From Flavobacterium sp. M31R6 (lineage in GTDB: Bacteria; Bacteroidota; Bacteroidia; Flavobacteriales; Flavobacteriaceae): a stretch of 64,000 bases of DNA. Within the stretch, counting starts at the first letter, position 1. Every line of letters begins with the position of its first letter. The notes under the pieces were generated by a model. The model searched no databases, was not told the origin of the DNA, and saw only the letters and a program-made list of their open reading frames with translations. Below are positions 55,581 to 64,000 of this stretch, in pieces. The position numbers and the translations under genes were made by a program. Where the stretch lies: positions 3,472,001 through 3,536,000 of the forward strand of contig NZ_CP054141.1 in assembly GCF_013284035.1 (NCBI RefSeq), given 5' to 3'.

Positions 55581-55710
55581 AGCCCCGATGGAAACGGCAT
55601 CTCCCGATTTAGAAAAACAAGGTTTTTTTGCCGTAGTTTTTTCTTAATCGGGAATATAGTAGACAGCGGGACTGAATATGTTTATGAAAATGGATTTTCT
55701 GCTCCTAAAA
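55580..55710 (+). repeat. Structured dispersed repeat, copy D
   Basis: The outer flanks are nearly identical to copy B (AAAAACTAAATT, CTCGTTTAGCCCCGATGGAA, GACAGCGGGACTGAATATGT, GCTCCTAAAA), but the central hairpin is entirely different: CCCGATT-AGAAAAAC on the left and TTTTTTCTTAATCGGG on the right. Confidence 0.75.
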
Positions 55711-55823
55711 ACCATGAAAAAACTTTTGTTAATTCTCACAATATGAAATAATTAACCAAAAACTCAGTATCTTTATGTGCCTTGAAATAACATATTTAAA
55801 AAAATAATTTAAAATCTAATCGA

Positions 55824-56882
55824 ATGGAAACCACAAATGTAAAAGCTTACGGCACTGAGGCATCTGATGCTCCTTTAAAACAAATGGATATCCAACGCAG
55901 AAACGCAACTGCGAAAGATATTGAAATCGATATTTTGTATTGTGGCGTTTGCCACTCGGATTTACACACCGCCAGAAATGACTGGGGATTTACGACGTAT
56001 CCGACTGTTGTTGGCCACGAAATTGTGGGGAAAGTGACTAAAGTAGGAAGCGAAGTCACCAAACTAAAAGTGGGTGATTTTGCCGCTGTCGGCTGTTTGG
56101 TCGGTTCTTGCCACACTTGCGATAACTGCAAACACGACTTAGAACAATATTGCTCTAATGGGTGGATTGGTACTTATAACAGTCCGGACAAATATTTGGG
56201 AGGTATGACTTATGGAGGCTATTCTGAAAAAATTGTGGTCGAAGAACACTTCGTTCTGAAAGTGCCTGCCAATCTTGACCTTGCCGCCACTGCGCCTTTG
56301 TTGTGTGCCGGTATTACGACTTGGTCACCACTTCGTCACTGGAAAGTTGGAAAAGGAAGTAAAGTTGCCGTTGTAGGTTTAGGCGGTTTGGGCCATATGG
56401 CCATAAAACTGGCCAAAGGTTTGGGTGCAGAAGTCACTTTATTTTCAAGAAGTCCAGGTAAAGAAAAAGACGCTTTGGACTTGGGTGCCGATGCTGTTAT
56501 AATTTCAACTGAGGATGATCAAATGAGTGCTGTAGGCGGAAAATTCGATTTGATTATTGATACTGTTCCTTATGTTCACGATGTAAATCCTTATGTGGGG
56601 ACTTTGAATACCAATGGAACTTTGGTTTTGGTAGGATACTTGGGCGGTCTGGAACCGTTTTTAAATACTGTTCCGATGATAATGGGAAGAAAATCGGTAG
56701 CGGGTTCTTTGATTGGCGGAATCGCTGAAACACAGGAAATGCTAGATTTTTGCGGTAAACACAACATTGTATCCGAAATTGAATTAATCAAAATGCAAGA
56801 CATCAACGAAGCATACGAAAGAATGCTGAAAAGTGATGTACGCTACCGTTTTGTAATTGATATGGCTTCGCTTAAAGGATAA
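55824..56882 (+). CDS. Zinc-dependent alcohol/cinnamyl-alcohol-type dehydrogenase (YahK-like)
   Basis: 352 residues. Catalytic zinc ligands lie in 'YCGVCHSDLHTARND' and 'VVGHEIVG'; the structural zinc is held by the cysteine cluster 'GSCHTCDNCKHDLEQYC'. The Rossmann motif is 'VGLGGLGHMAIKLAKGLG', with 'SRSPGKEKDA' suggesting NADPH. YahK-type enzymes reduce a broad range of aldehydes. It is a single gene or loosely linked with the cupin gene downstream. Confidence 0.9.
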   Translation: METTNVKAYGTEASDAPLKQMDIQRRNATAKDIEIDILYCGVCHSDLHTARNDWGFTTYPTVVGHEIVGKVTKVGSEVTKLKVGDFAAVGCLVGSCHTCDNCKHDLEQYCSNGWIGTYNSPDKYLGGMTYGGYSEKIVVEEHFVLKVPANLDLAATAPLLCAGITTWSPLRHWKVGKGSKVAVVGLGGLGHMAIKLAKGLGAEVTLFSRSPGKEKDALDLGADAVIISTEDDQMSAVGGKFDLIIDTVPYVHDVNPYVGTLNTNGTLVLVGYLGGLEPFLNTVPMIMGRKSVAGSLIGGIAETQEMLDFCGKHNIVSEIELIKMQDINEAYERMLKSDVRYRFVIDMASLKG

Positions 56883-56884
56883 TC

Positions 56885-56965
56885 TAAGATACTAAGTTTC
56901 TGAGATTCTAAGTTGCTAAGATTTTTTGACTCTTAGTAACTTAGAATCTTAGTGTCTTAGAAACT
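56885..56965. repeat. CTAAGnnn 8-bp tandem repeat folded as a hairpin, copy 1
   Basis: The left arm is a run of five CTAAGnnn units (one reads CTGAG). After a T-rich turn, the right arm has the same units in reverse complement (nnnCTTAG). A similar structure lies at 60390-60475. It separates the alcohol dehydrogenase and cupin genes and may also end transcription. Confidence 0.75.
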
Positions 56966-56980
56966 ATAAAATAAAAAAAT

Positions 56981-57397
56981 ATGACCACAACAGATAAAAT
57001 AGAACAAAACCATCTTTTCCCTCAGGGAGACAAAGCCAATCCTGATTATTTTACGGGAAATGCCTGGGTTAAATTATTGGTGAATGAAAATGAATTCAAC
57101 AGTGTGATTGGTAACGTAACTTTTGAAGCGGGAGCCCGAAACAATTGGCACACCCATCCGGGAGGTCAAATCCTTATTGTAACTGATGGTATTGGATATT
57201 ATCAGGAAAAAGGTAAACCGATTCAATTGATTCAGAGAGGCGATGTAATCAAAATACCTGCCGATATTAAACATTGGCATGGTGCTTCACGAGATCATGC
57301 ACTAACTCATTTAGCCATTACTGCTGTTACTCCAAAAGGAGCTGTTGATTGGCTGGAGAGAGTAACCGATGAGGAATTCAATAGTTACAATCACTAA
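56981..57397 (+). CDS. Cupin protein, hydroxynitrile-lyase-like metal site
   Basis: 138 residues, a single cupin barrel. The metal-binding motif is 'NNWHTHPGGQILIVTDG', giving His, His and Gln, with a further His in 'IKHWHGASRDH'. His-His-Gln-His is the set described for the Mn-dependent cupin hydroxynitrile lyases; many relatives are simply annotated as cupins or carboxymuconolactone-decarboxylase partners. The true reaction here is unknown. Confidence 0.8.
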   Translation: MTTTDKIEQNHLFPQGDKANPDYFTGNAWVKLLVNENEFNSVIGNVTFEAGARNNWHTHPGGQILIVTDGIGYYQEKGKPIQLIQRGDVIKIPADIKHWHGASRDHALTHLAITAVTPKGAVDWLERVTDEEFNSYNH

Positions 57398-57432
57398 AAA
57401 AGGTAATTAATTCAAAATTCACACCTTCAAAA

Positions 57433-57471
57433 AACGGTATTACTCAAGACTTAAGTAATACCGTTTTTTTT
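57433..57471. terminator. Bidirectional terminator
   Basis: AACGGTATTACT and AGTAATACCGTT form a perfect 12-bp stem with a T-run, between the cupin gene (plus) and the cyclase gene (minus). Confidence 0.85.
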
Positions 57472-57492
57472 GTATTTAAAGAACTAAAAAAC

Positions 57493-58536
57493 TCATTCAA
57501 TTACTTCATAGGTGTTTACGGATACCGATTTGTTTTTTAGAACATATTCACCATTTAGTTCACACTTAAAAGATTCTTTTACAGTATTAAAAACTGCTTC
57601 TGAAATAAGGATTTGACCTGGTTTGGCAACACTTTGCAACCTTTGTGCCGTATTTACTGCATCGCCGATAACGGTATAATCAAATCGCTTTAAAGATGCC
57701 GAACCAATATTTCCGGAAACCATTTCCCCAGAGTTGATACCAATTGAAATTTCCGGTTTGTATTTTTTATCTCCAACTGTTATTTCTTCTATGTTTTTGA
57801 TTTGATTTTTTAAAGCAAGTCCTGCATCAATAGCCCTGTCCAGATGATATTTTCCTCTAAAAACAGCCATAACCGCATCGCCCATAAATTTATCTACATG
57901 GCCTTCCTGGGCAATAATTTCTTTTACGATTGTATCAAATAATCCGTTAAGTAAATTCACGATTGTATTTGCCGGGAATTGCTCTGTAATTGAAGTAAAA
58001 CCACAGACATCTACAAAAAGTACCGTGGCTTCCAGCATTTCATTTTTAAGAAGACTGGTTTCAAACTCCTTATTGGTCATAAAATTTATTACATTTTCAT
58101 CTACGTACATCTTAAGAATATTATTCTCCTTGATTGCTTTTATAGTTTCCTGCAATTGTTTGACATGCAATATGGTTTTCTCCATAGTTAAATCCAAGTC
58201 ATCAAAATCAACGGGTTTACAGACAAAATCAAAAGCACCTCTATTCATTGCTGTCCTTATATTTTGCATATCGCCATAAGCAGACACCATAACCGCTTTC
58301 AGCATAGGATTGGCCTCGGGCAACCTGCTCAACAAAGTTAGTCCATCCATTATTGGCATATTAATATCACTCAATATGATATCCAAGTCTGGATGTTCCG
58401 AAACTTTCTGCAAAGCCTCTTCCCCATTCTGGGCAAAAATAAATTCGTAAACATTCTCCCGAATCTTTTTTCTAAACTTTTGCTTTACCAGAATCTCTAA
58501 ATCTGCTTCGTCATCAACTACAAGTATCTTAGCCAT
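57493..58536 (-). CDS. Response regulator with class III adenylate cyclase output
   Basis: 347 residues. REC domain 1-125 with phosphoacceptor D57 ('LSDINMP'), a short helical linker, then a class III cyclase domain at about 165-345. Metal Asp D176 ('FVDVCGFTS') and D220 ('DKFMGDAV'), base-selecting K216 and T288, and transition-state N295 and R299 ('IGDAVNTAQRL') are all present. The Lys/Thr pair points to ATP, so cAMP is the probable product. Its ATG overlaps the preceding REC gene by 8 bases, and two histidine kinases lie upstream in the same direction. Confidence 0.9.
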   Translation of the reverse strand: MAKILVVDDEADLEILVKQKFRKKIRENVYEFIFAQNGEEALQKVSEHPDLDIILSDINMPIMDGLTLLSRLPEANPMLKAVMVSAYGDMQNIRTAMNRGAFDFVCKPVDFDDLDLTMEKTILHVKQLQETIKAIKENNILKMYVDENVINFMTNKEFETSLLKNEMLEATVLFVDVCGFTSITEQFPANTIVNLLNGLFDTIVKEIIAQEGHVDKFMGDAVMAVFRGKYHLDRAIDAGLALKNQIKNIEEITVGDKKYKPEISIGINSGEMVSGNIGSASLKRFDYTVIGDAVNTAQRLQSVAKPGQILISEAVFNTVKESFKCELNGEYVLKNKSVSVNTYEVIE

Positions 58537-58912
58537 TGTCCATGATTTTTTTTAGTTTCTCTTTTAATAGATTAAAATCCAGCGGTTTTGTCAAAAAATC
58601 ATCCGCACCTTTTTCCATTGCCTGTTTGTAATTTTCTTCATCCCCATAAGCGGTAATCATCATCACAACCGGTGAGAAGTCTTTATAATCATGTCGGATT
58701 TTGCATAATAAATCAATACCGCTCATTCCTGGCATATTAATATCAGATAGAATTAGCACCACTTCCAAGCTATTACCATTAAGATATTCCACCGCTTCTT
58801 CACCCGAAAGAGCAAAGTCGAATTCGAAATCATGATGACGTAATTCTTTGCGAAAATGCTGCAAAAAAAGCGGCTGTATATCGGCTTCATCGTCTACTAC
58901 TAATATCTTCAT
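58529..58912 (-). CDS. CheY-like single-domain response regulator
   Basis: 127 residues, a lone REC domain: acidic pocket 'VVDDEAD', phosphoacceptor D57 in 'LILSDINMPGMSG', Thr in 'MMITAYGDEE' and Lys in 'DFLTKPLD'. No output domain, so it probably relays phosphate or binds a partner. It overlaps the cyclase gene and is close in sequence to that gene's REC domain. Confidence 0.9.
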   Translation of the reverse strand: MKILVVDDEADIQPLFLQHFRKELRHHDFEFDFALSGEEAVEYLNGNSLEVVLILSDINMPGMSGIDLLCKIRHDYKDFSPVVMMITAYGDEENYKQAMEKGADDFLTKPLDFNLLKEKLKKIMDNG

Positions 58913-59015
58913 TTAAACTTATTTAAAATTATTATTATTTAAACAGCAACCCATAATCACTAACTATCAATCATTTAAGCACCATTAAATTTACAAATTT
59001 TATTATTTGAATATT

Positions 59016-60371
59016 TTACTTTTCTTCCATTGGAAGAAAAATTGTAAAGACAGTATAGTCATTTTCTCGACTATCAACAGTAATTCTACCACCATGCGCC
59101 TTAACAATAATATCATAACTCAGTGACAAACCTAAACCGGTTCCTTCCCCTGTTGGTTTGGTGGTAAAGAACGGTTGCATTATTTTATCTTTGATAGCTT
59201 TTGGAATTCCTATACCATTGTCTTTTACTGTTATCTCAATTCCTTTATCTTTTAGTACTGTCTTCACACTAACCATTGGTTTGTAGGTTTCTCCTGATTT
59301 CTTCTGCATTTGCTGTGTAGCATAGAAAGCATTTGTGAATAAATTCAGTAATACACGGCCAATTTCTTGTGTTAACACATTTATTTTAGGTAGGTTTTCA
59401 TCGAAATCAGTAACTAGGTCAGCATTAAAACTTTTGTCTTTGGCTCGAAGTCCATGATAAGCAAGCCGCAGGTATTCATCGGCAAGTTTATTGATGTTTG
59501 TGGGTTCTTTTACATTATTCCCTATTCGGCTATGCTGCAACATTCCTTTTACAATACTATCAGCACGTTTGCCATGAAAATTGATTTTTTCTAAGTTTTT
59601 TTTGATGTCGCCAGCTATATTTTTTACTTCTTCAAAATCTCCTTTTTCAATTTCTTCATTCATTTCATCCAGAAGTTCACTACTCACTTCGCTAAAATTA
59701 TTGACAAAGTTTAATGGGTTCTGGATTTCATGGGCAATACCTGCGGTGAGTTCACCAAGCGATGCCATTTTTTCAGATTGTATCAATTGTACTTGCGTAG
59801 TTTTGAGTTTATCAAGTGCCTTTTGCAATTTTTCTTTTTGACCAAGGATTTCAGCTGTACGCTCTGCTACTTGTTTTTCTAATTTTTCTTTTAAAATTTC
59901 AGACTGTTGAAACTCTTTTTCAAACTCAATGGCTTTTAACTGTTCTTTTTCCATTTCTTTTCGTTGTTTTCTGGTAATGAAAAACATGGCAAAAAACCAA
60001 ACGATTGAAAAAAAGATTGCCGTATCAAAATAATTATTCCATTCATCATGAAAAGGAGAATTGATCAACTCAATACAATCTTCTATAAAATTTACAACTA
60101 CAAAAGGTAATATGGAATAAATAAAAGACTTAACAGATTTAAATTCTTTTTGAGTAAGGCAAAAGTAGATTAGAGAAAATAACATTGCATGTGCTATCCA
60201 AGCAGTAATACCTTTCTGGGAATCTAAAATAAGTTGCGCAATCATAAGCGCAATCGAGAACCAAAAACCTATTGCCAAATATTTATCTATTTTCGGTAAT
60301 AAAATTTTACTTTGCAATGCTCTTCGCAAATGACTAAAAACGATTAGTAATAGGATATAATCAAAGTTCAT
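59016..60371 (-). CDS. Membrane sensor histidine kinase
   Basis: 451 residues. The N-terminal 135 residues hold about five transmembrane helices. A long coiled coil (about 137-200) follows, then HisKA with H214 in 'SLGELTAGIAHEIQNP' and a HATPase domain with 'VKDNGIGIPKAI', 'FTTKPTGEGTGLGL'. The kinase half is very similar to that of the neighbouring 1105-residue kinase. Probable partners are the REC proteins encoded just downstream. Confidence 0.9.
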   Translation of the reverse strand: MNFDYILLLIVFSHLRRALQSKILLPKIDKYLAIGFWFSIALMIAQLILDSQKGITAWIAHAMLFSLIYFCLTQKEFKSVKSFIYSILPFVVVNFIEDCIELINSPFHDEWNNYFDTAIFFSIVWFFAMFFITRKQRKEMEKEQLKAIEFEKEFQQSEILKEKLEKQVAERTAEILGQKEKLQKALDKLKTTQVQLIQSEKMASLGELTAGIAHEIQNPLNFVNNFSEVSSELLDEMNEEIEKGDFEEVKNIAGDIKKNLEKINFHGKRADSIVKGMLQHSRIGNNVKEPTNINKLADEYLRLAYHGLRAKDKSFNADLVTDFDENLPKINVLTQEIGRVLLNLFTNAFYATQQMQKKSGETYKPMVSVKTVLKDKGIEITVKDNGIGIPKAIKDKIMQPFFTTKPTGEGTGLGLSLSYDIIVKAHGGRITVDSRENDYTVFTIFLPMEEK

Positions 60372-60389
60372 ATTTAGTTTTTTTTTTAA

Positions 60390-60475
60390 GTTTCTAAGAA
60401 GCTAAGTCTCTAAGATTCTAAGTGTGTGTTTTTAGTGACTCAGAATCTTAGTTTATTAGCAACTTAGCATCTATT
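60390..60475. repeat. CTAAGnnn 8-bp tandem repeat folded as a hairpin, copy 2
   Basis: Four CTAAGnnn units on the left (AAG, TCT, ATT, TGT spacers) and reverse-complement units on the right, around a GTGTTTTTAG turn. Same design as 56885-56965 with different spacers. It fills the gap between the two kinase genes. Confidence 0.7.
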
Positions 60476-60496
60476 CAGTCTCCAATAATCTAAAAA

Positions 60497-63400
60497 TCAA
60501 ACAGGTAATGTTATAATAAAAGTGGCTCCACTGCCTTCTTCCGTTTCCACATTGATAGTGCCTCCATGTCCTTTCACAACAATATCATAGCTCAATGACA
60601 ATCCCAAACCGGTTCCCTCCCCAGCAGGTTTTGTGGTAAAAAATGGTTGCATTATTTTATCTTTAATTGCATTTGGAATTCCTGTACCATTATCTTTTAC
60701 CGTAATTTCGATAAAATTTCCTTTTTGAACTGTTGTCACACATAAAACTGGTTTGTATTCTTGCGTCGTCATTTTTTGTTTTTGGTGTGTGGAATAGAAA
60801 GCATTGGTAAACAAATTGAGTAAAACCCGACCTATATCCTGCGGAATTACATCAACCTTTGGAAGTTTTGCATCAAAATGAGTTTCAATTTCAGTATTGA
60901 AGCTTTTGTCTTTTGCTCGTAAACCATGATAAGCCAGTCTTAAATATTCATCGGCAAGTGCATTAATATCCGTCACTTCTTTTTGTCCCGAACTAACGCG
61001 GGAATGCTGTAACATCCCCTTTACAATTCCGTCGGCACGTTTGCCATGAAAGATTATTTTTTCTAAATTTTGTTTGAGGTCGATTGCTATTGTTTTGGCT
61101 TCCTCCGTTTCGCCTTTATCCATTTCATCATTCATTTCGTCAATCAGTTCCAAACTAACTTCGGAAAAATTATTGACAAAGTTCAATGGATTCTGGATCT
61201 CATGGGCAATCCCAGCAGTAAGCTCCCCAAGCGAAGCCATTTTTTCGGATTGAATGAGTTGAAGTTGGGTGGTTTTTAGTGTATTAAAGGCCTTTTCGAT
61301 TTCACGAGCATGGGCAAGTTCTTTCTCTTTAGCCAAAGCATGCTCTTTTTCAAGAATTCTTTTTCGTTGGAAGCGGTCTATCAAAAATACAACTAACATA
61401 AAGAATACACCATATAACGCATACGCCCACCAAGTACGCCACCAAGGTGGAGTAATACTAAAGGCCACCGAGTCTCCTATTTTGTTCCAAACACCATTAC
61501 TATTCGCCCCTTTTACTTTAAAAATATAGTTTCCTGGGGGCAGATCATAATAATAAGCCGTGCGAACATTCCCTACTTCACGCCAATTGTTATCATAATT
61601 CTCCAATTTATAGCTGAATTTATTTCTGCTAGGGTTAGCATAATGTATTCCTGTATAATTGACGGAAATACTGTTTTGATTGTACTTTAGAATAAAATCT
61701 TTGGGTAATGATCCTTTATATTTTTGAATAGAATCACTGCCATAATACATTGAAATATCACCAATTTTAAAATCGGTAATATATACTTTCGGTGGGGTTG
61801 AGTTTTTAGATACATTATTTGGATTAAAAACAGTGATACCATTACTACCACCAAAAAACATAAGGCCTCCAGATGTTTTAAGGCATGATCCATCGGCAAA
61901 AAGACGCCCTTGTATACCTTCTTCCATCGAAAAATTATTAAATTGTTTTTCTTCAATACTGAATCTGCTGATTCCATCAAAAGTACTAAGCCAAAGTGCT
62001 TTGTTTTTTTCGTCTGACAAAATACCTTGGACACCCATAGAGGGCAAACCATCTTTGGTACTATATGTTATAATTTTTCCTGTTTTGATATTGTATCTGC
62101 TAAGACCACCACCCCAAGTCCCAACCCAAACTATTCCTTCTTTATCAACGTAAAGCGAATTGATGTCTTGCGATTTTAAAACATCACCTTTCTTCTTATC
62201 AAATGCATGTCTTACTATTTTATCGGTATCATAATTATATAGAAATAATCCATTATTGGAAAGTAACCATATTCCCTGACCAGGGCTCTCATAAATATTG
62301 GCTACATCATTACTGTTATTACCAGATCCAAACGTCTTTGACAAATCAAAATGAATAAATACATGGCTATTTTTAGCTTTTAAAAAAACACCATTAACCG
62401 TGCAATACCATTGATTTCCCCTACTATCATTAAATAGACTGTAAATATGAAGCTTATACATTCTAGGATCCAGAATAGCTTTTTTACAAGTCTTTGTACT
62501 TGTATTAAAAAGAAAAAAACCAAGGTTCGTTTGGAAGAGAATTTCATCGGGAGAATTTAAACCAATACCAAAAAACCAAATTACCCCTGATTGTATTTTC
62601 GAAATCGGATAAGGTGTTACAGAATTGGTAACAGGATCAAAAAAATTAAAACCCCCATCGTTAGTCATCCAAATTTTACCATCCCCACTTTCAAATATTT
62701 TATTGACCCAGCCTTGAGTAATGGATTTTTTTTCATTTTTTTTATAGACATAGGATTTCAACACAACTCGATTAGTATATCTAAGTAATCCCTGAGCTTC
62801 TGTTCCGATCCAAAGATTATCGAAAGAATCCAAATGGAGACAAGTAAGAACATTTTTTGTCAATCTTTGATTTTGATCTTCATTCAACACTTCAAATTGC
62901 TCTTTTTTCAGATCAAAATATATTAAACCATAAGTAGTACCTAACCAGATATTCCCTTTTGAATCAAACTCTATTTCAGTAATAAAAAAATCATTATTCT
63001 TAATGAATGGTGCTTTAAAAGGATAGGATTTCACTTTACCTGTATTGGGATTCCAGACACTCAGAACTGAATAGACTTCACTACTTGAACTCATCCAGAC
63101 ATTCCCTTTATCATCGCATTTAATTGTGCTATAGTATTGATTACTCAGATACTCGGGTATTGGCCACTTCGCTTTATGAATATTTTTATTTTTGTCAATC
63201 CTAAAAAAACCATTATCCGCAAATACCCAGATATTGTCCAAATGGTCTGTAGCAGCTTTATAAACATTTTTTATTTCTTGATCATTGGGTGAATCAAAAC
63301 GTTTGAGTGCATTACTTTTTTCATCTTTATAGAAAAGAGCATGAGTAGATTTTAAACCAACAAAAGAATCCACTCCAAAATAAATCCGCCCTCTCGAATC

Positions 63401-63814
63401 CCCATTTATAGTCATTATAGAGGGTTGTGAACCCAAAGGAAAATCCGTTAGCTTTAAAAAATCATAGTTTTTGAATGTTTTTGTAACGGGATTATATTCA
63501 CTGAGTAGCTCTGTGCAGCCAATCCAAATATGGCCATCCTGAGCTTCAAAAAGTTTTTTGGTTAAAATGCTGCCCATTTTTTTGGGATCTTTGGGATCTA
63601 CATCATAATGTTTAAATTCATATCCATCATATTGCACAAGTCCATTACTGGTTGTTATCCAGACTATCCCTTGCTTGTCAGTGATAATATCGGTGATAAA
63701 AGTGCCTCCCAAATCAGGATAAGCAGTGAAATTACTGGAAATAAGTTGTGCGGAAACTGAGGAATAAAATACCTGAAAACTGACTAATAAGATGATAAAA
63801 AAGTGCTTTTTCAT
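60497..63814 (-). CDS. Two-component-propeller sensor histidine kinase
   Basis: 1105 residues. Signal peptide ending SVSAQ; two seven-bladed-type propellers of Reg_prop repeats ('IVWITTSNGLVQYDG', 'NIWLGTTYGLIYFD', 'IVWVGTWGGGLSRYN'); a Y_Y_Y domain near 700-770 ('FSYKLENYDNNWREVG'); one transmembrane helix near 800-820; HisKA with H871 in 'GIAHEIQNPLNF'; HATPase with 'VKDNGTGIPNAI'. It resembles the sensor half of hybrid two-component systems but lacks the REC and AraC parts. There is no SusC/D locus or glycosidase beside it, so its ligand cannot be guessed. Confidence 0.92.
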   Translation of the reverse strand: MKKHFFIILLVSFQVFYSSVSAQLISSNFTAYPDLGGTFITDIITDKQGIVWITTSNGLVQYDGYEFKHYDVDPKDPKKMGSILTKKLFEAQDGHIWIGCTELLSEYNPVTKTFKNYDFLKLTDFPLGSQPSIMTINGDSRGRIYFGVDSFVGLKSTHALFYKDEKSNALKRFDSPNDQEIKNVYKAATDHLDNIWVFADNGFFRIDKNKNIHKAKWPIPEYLSNQYYSTIKCDDKGNVWMSSSSEVYSVLSVWNPNTGKVKSYPFKAPFIKNNDFFITEIEFDSKGNIWLGTTYGLIYFDLKKEQFEVLNEDQNQRLTKNVLTCLHLDSFDNLWIGTEAQGLLRYTNRVVLKSYVYKKNEKKSITQGWVNKIFESGDGKIWMTNDGGFNFFDPVTNSVTPYPISKIQSGVIWFFGIGLNSPDEILFQTNLGFFLFNTSTKTCKKAILDPRMYKLHIYSLFNDSRGNQWYCTVNGVFLKAKNSHVFIHFDLSKTFGSGNNSNDVANIYESPGQGIWLLSNNGLFLYNYDTDKIVRHAFDKKKGDVLKSQDINSLYVDKEGIVWVGTWGGGLSRYNIKTGKIITYSTKDGLPSMGVQGILSDEKNKALWLSTFDGISRFSIEEKQFNNFSMEEGIQGRLFADGSCLKTSGGLMFFGGSNGITVFNPNNVSKNSTPPKVYITDFKIGDISMYYGSDSIQKYKGSLPKDFILKYNQNSISVNYTGIHYANPSRNKFSYKLENYDNNWREVGNVRTAYYYDLPPGNYIFKVKGANSNGVWNKIGDSVAFSITPPWWRTWWAYALYGVFFMLVVFLIDRFQRKRILEKEHALAKEKELAHAREIEKAFNTLKTTQLQLIQSEKMASLGELTAGIAHEIQNPLNFVNNFSEVSLELIDEMNDEMDKGETEEAKTIAIDLKQNLEKIIFHGKRADGIVKGMLQHSRVSSGQKEVTDINALADEYLRLAYHGLRAKDKSFNTEIETHFDAKLPKVDVIPQDIGRVLLNLFTNAFYSTHQKQKMTTQEYKPVLCVTTVQKGNFIEITVKDNGTGIPNAIKDKIMQPFFTTKPAGEGTGLGLSLSYDIVVKGHGGTINVETEEGSGATFIITLPV

Positions 63815-64000
63815 AATCCAGCTATTTTTATTAATTTGTTTGAGTACAACCTCACTTACTAAATCTTCTTAGGCCTCTTTTTTCGATTATCAACATCTTT
63901 GCTTATTATGGCATAAGCCTAAGACATTCGAAAACCGATATTTTGCAGGATAGATTGGGTACCAAAAAATAAAAAAACTTAACTAAATCTATATCAACAG
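63815..64000. other. Upstream region of the propeller kinase
   Basis: 186 bp with no gene. No exact TAnnTTTG box on the minus strand was found within 60 bases of the kinase ATG. Confidence 0.4.

Noticed and set aside
55497..55751. Open frame of 84 residues
   Set aside because: It spans structured repeat copy D, and its residues are those of the repeat in translation.
56885..56965. CRISPR-like array
   Set aside because: The repeat unit is only 8 bp with 3-bp spacers and mirrors itself; no cas gene is in the window.

Overview
The window looks like chromosome of a Flavobacterium-type member of the Bacteroidota. It is AT-rich, has SusC/SusD genes, many secreted proteins whose signal peptides end in S/A-Q, a periplasmic-propeller histidine kinase, and TAnnTTTG promoter boxes in place of sigma70 -10 boxes. 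No rRNA gene or complete tRNA gene was seen.

Region 1 (1-1400) resembles the end of an integrated element: two small DNA-binding-type genes, a long imperfect stem-loop and a degenerate tRNA-3'-end-like sequence. A TPR/LuxR-type regulator follows (1721-3415).

Region 2 (4177-32680) is the main discovery. It reads as a catabolic island for collagen. The plus-strand block 4177-18090 encodes a DUF1338 2-oxoadipate dioxygenase/decarboxylase, an ALDH7-type aminoadipate-semialdehyde dehydrogenase, a SusC/SusD pair, a secreted GH63 alpha-glucosidase related to E. coli YgjK, a secreted GH42 beta-galactosidase, and a fusion of hydroxylysine kinase with phosphohydroxylysine phospho-lyase. Read as a pathway, this would take up the collagen-specific unit Glc(alpha1-2)Gal(beta1-O)hydroxylysine, remove glucose and then galactose, phosphorylate and deaminate the hydroxylysine to 2-aminoadipate semialdehyde, and carry it through 2-oxoadipate to 2-hydroxyglutarate. 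A broken FAD-oxidase start behind it (18143-18310) may be the relic of a D-2-hydroxyglutarate dehydrogenase. Next door are a secreted S37 tripeptidyl aminopeptidase (minus strand), a trans-3-hydroxyproline branch (dehydratase plus imine reductase) with an M24 peptidase (plus strand), and a complete trans-4-hydroxyproline operon (minus strand: deaminase, 2-oxoglutarate-semialdehyde dehydrogenase, epimerase, D-hydroxyproline dehydrogenase) that runs on into an M24 Xaa-Pro aminopeptidase and a DPP IV. A divergent cupin-AraC regulator probably controls it. All three hydroxylated residues of collagen and its O-glycan are therefore covered within about 28 kb.

Region 3 (32700-34220) is a gene graveyard: a GH43 fragment, an S24/LexA-like repressor without its N-terminus, a dnaE2-like fragment and a broken alkB, probably what is left of an SOS mutagenesis/repair cassette. 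A 2H phosphoesterase and a thioredoxin-fold protein follow.

Region 4 (36251-52875) holds two RND efflux systems. One is divergent from a LytS/LytTR pair whose regulator carries a frameshift. The other follows a TetR gene, and four copies of a palindromic operator lie around the regulator and pump promoters. Between them lie an alpha/beta hydrolase framed by 120-bp direct repeats and a small acidic protein.

Region 5 (53279-57397) contains an Old Yellow Enzyme, small membrane proteins, a zinc alcohol dehydrogenase and a cupin. Region 6 (57493-63814, minus strand) is a signalling cluster: two histidine kinases, a CheY-like protein and a response regulator with an adenylate-cyclase output. Several dispersed structured repeats occur from 43970 to 60480. 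The most notable is a four-copy element with conserved flanks around a hairpin whose two arms change together.
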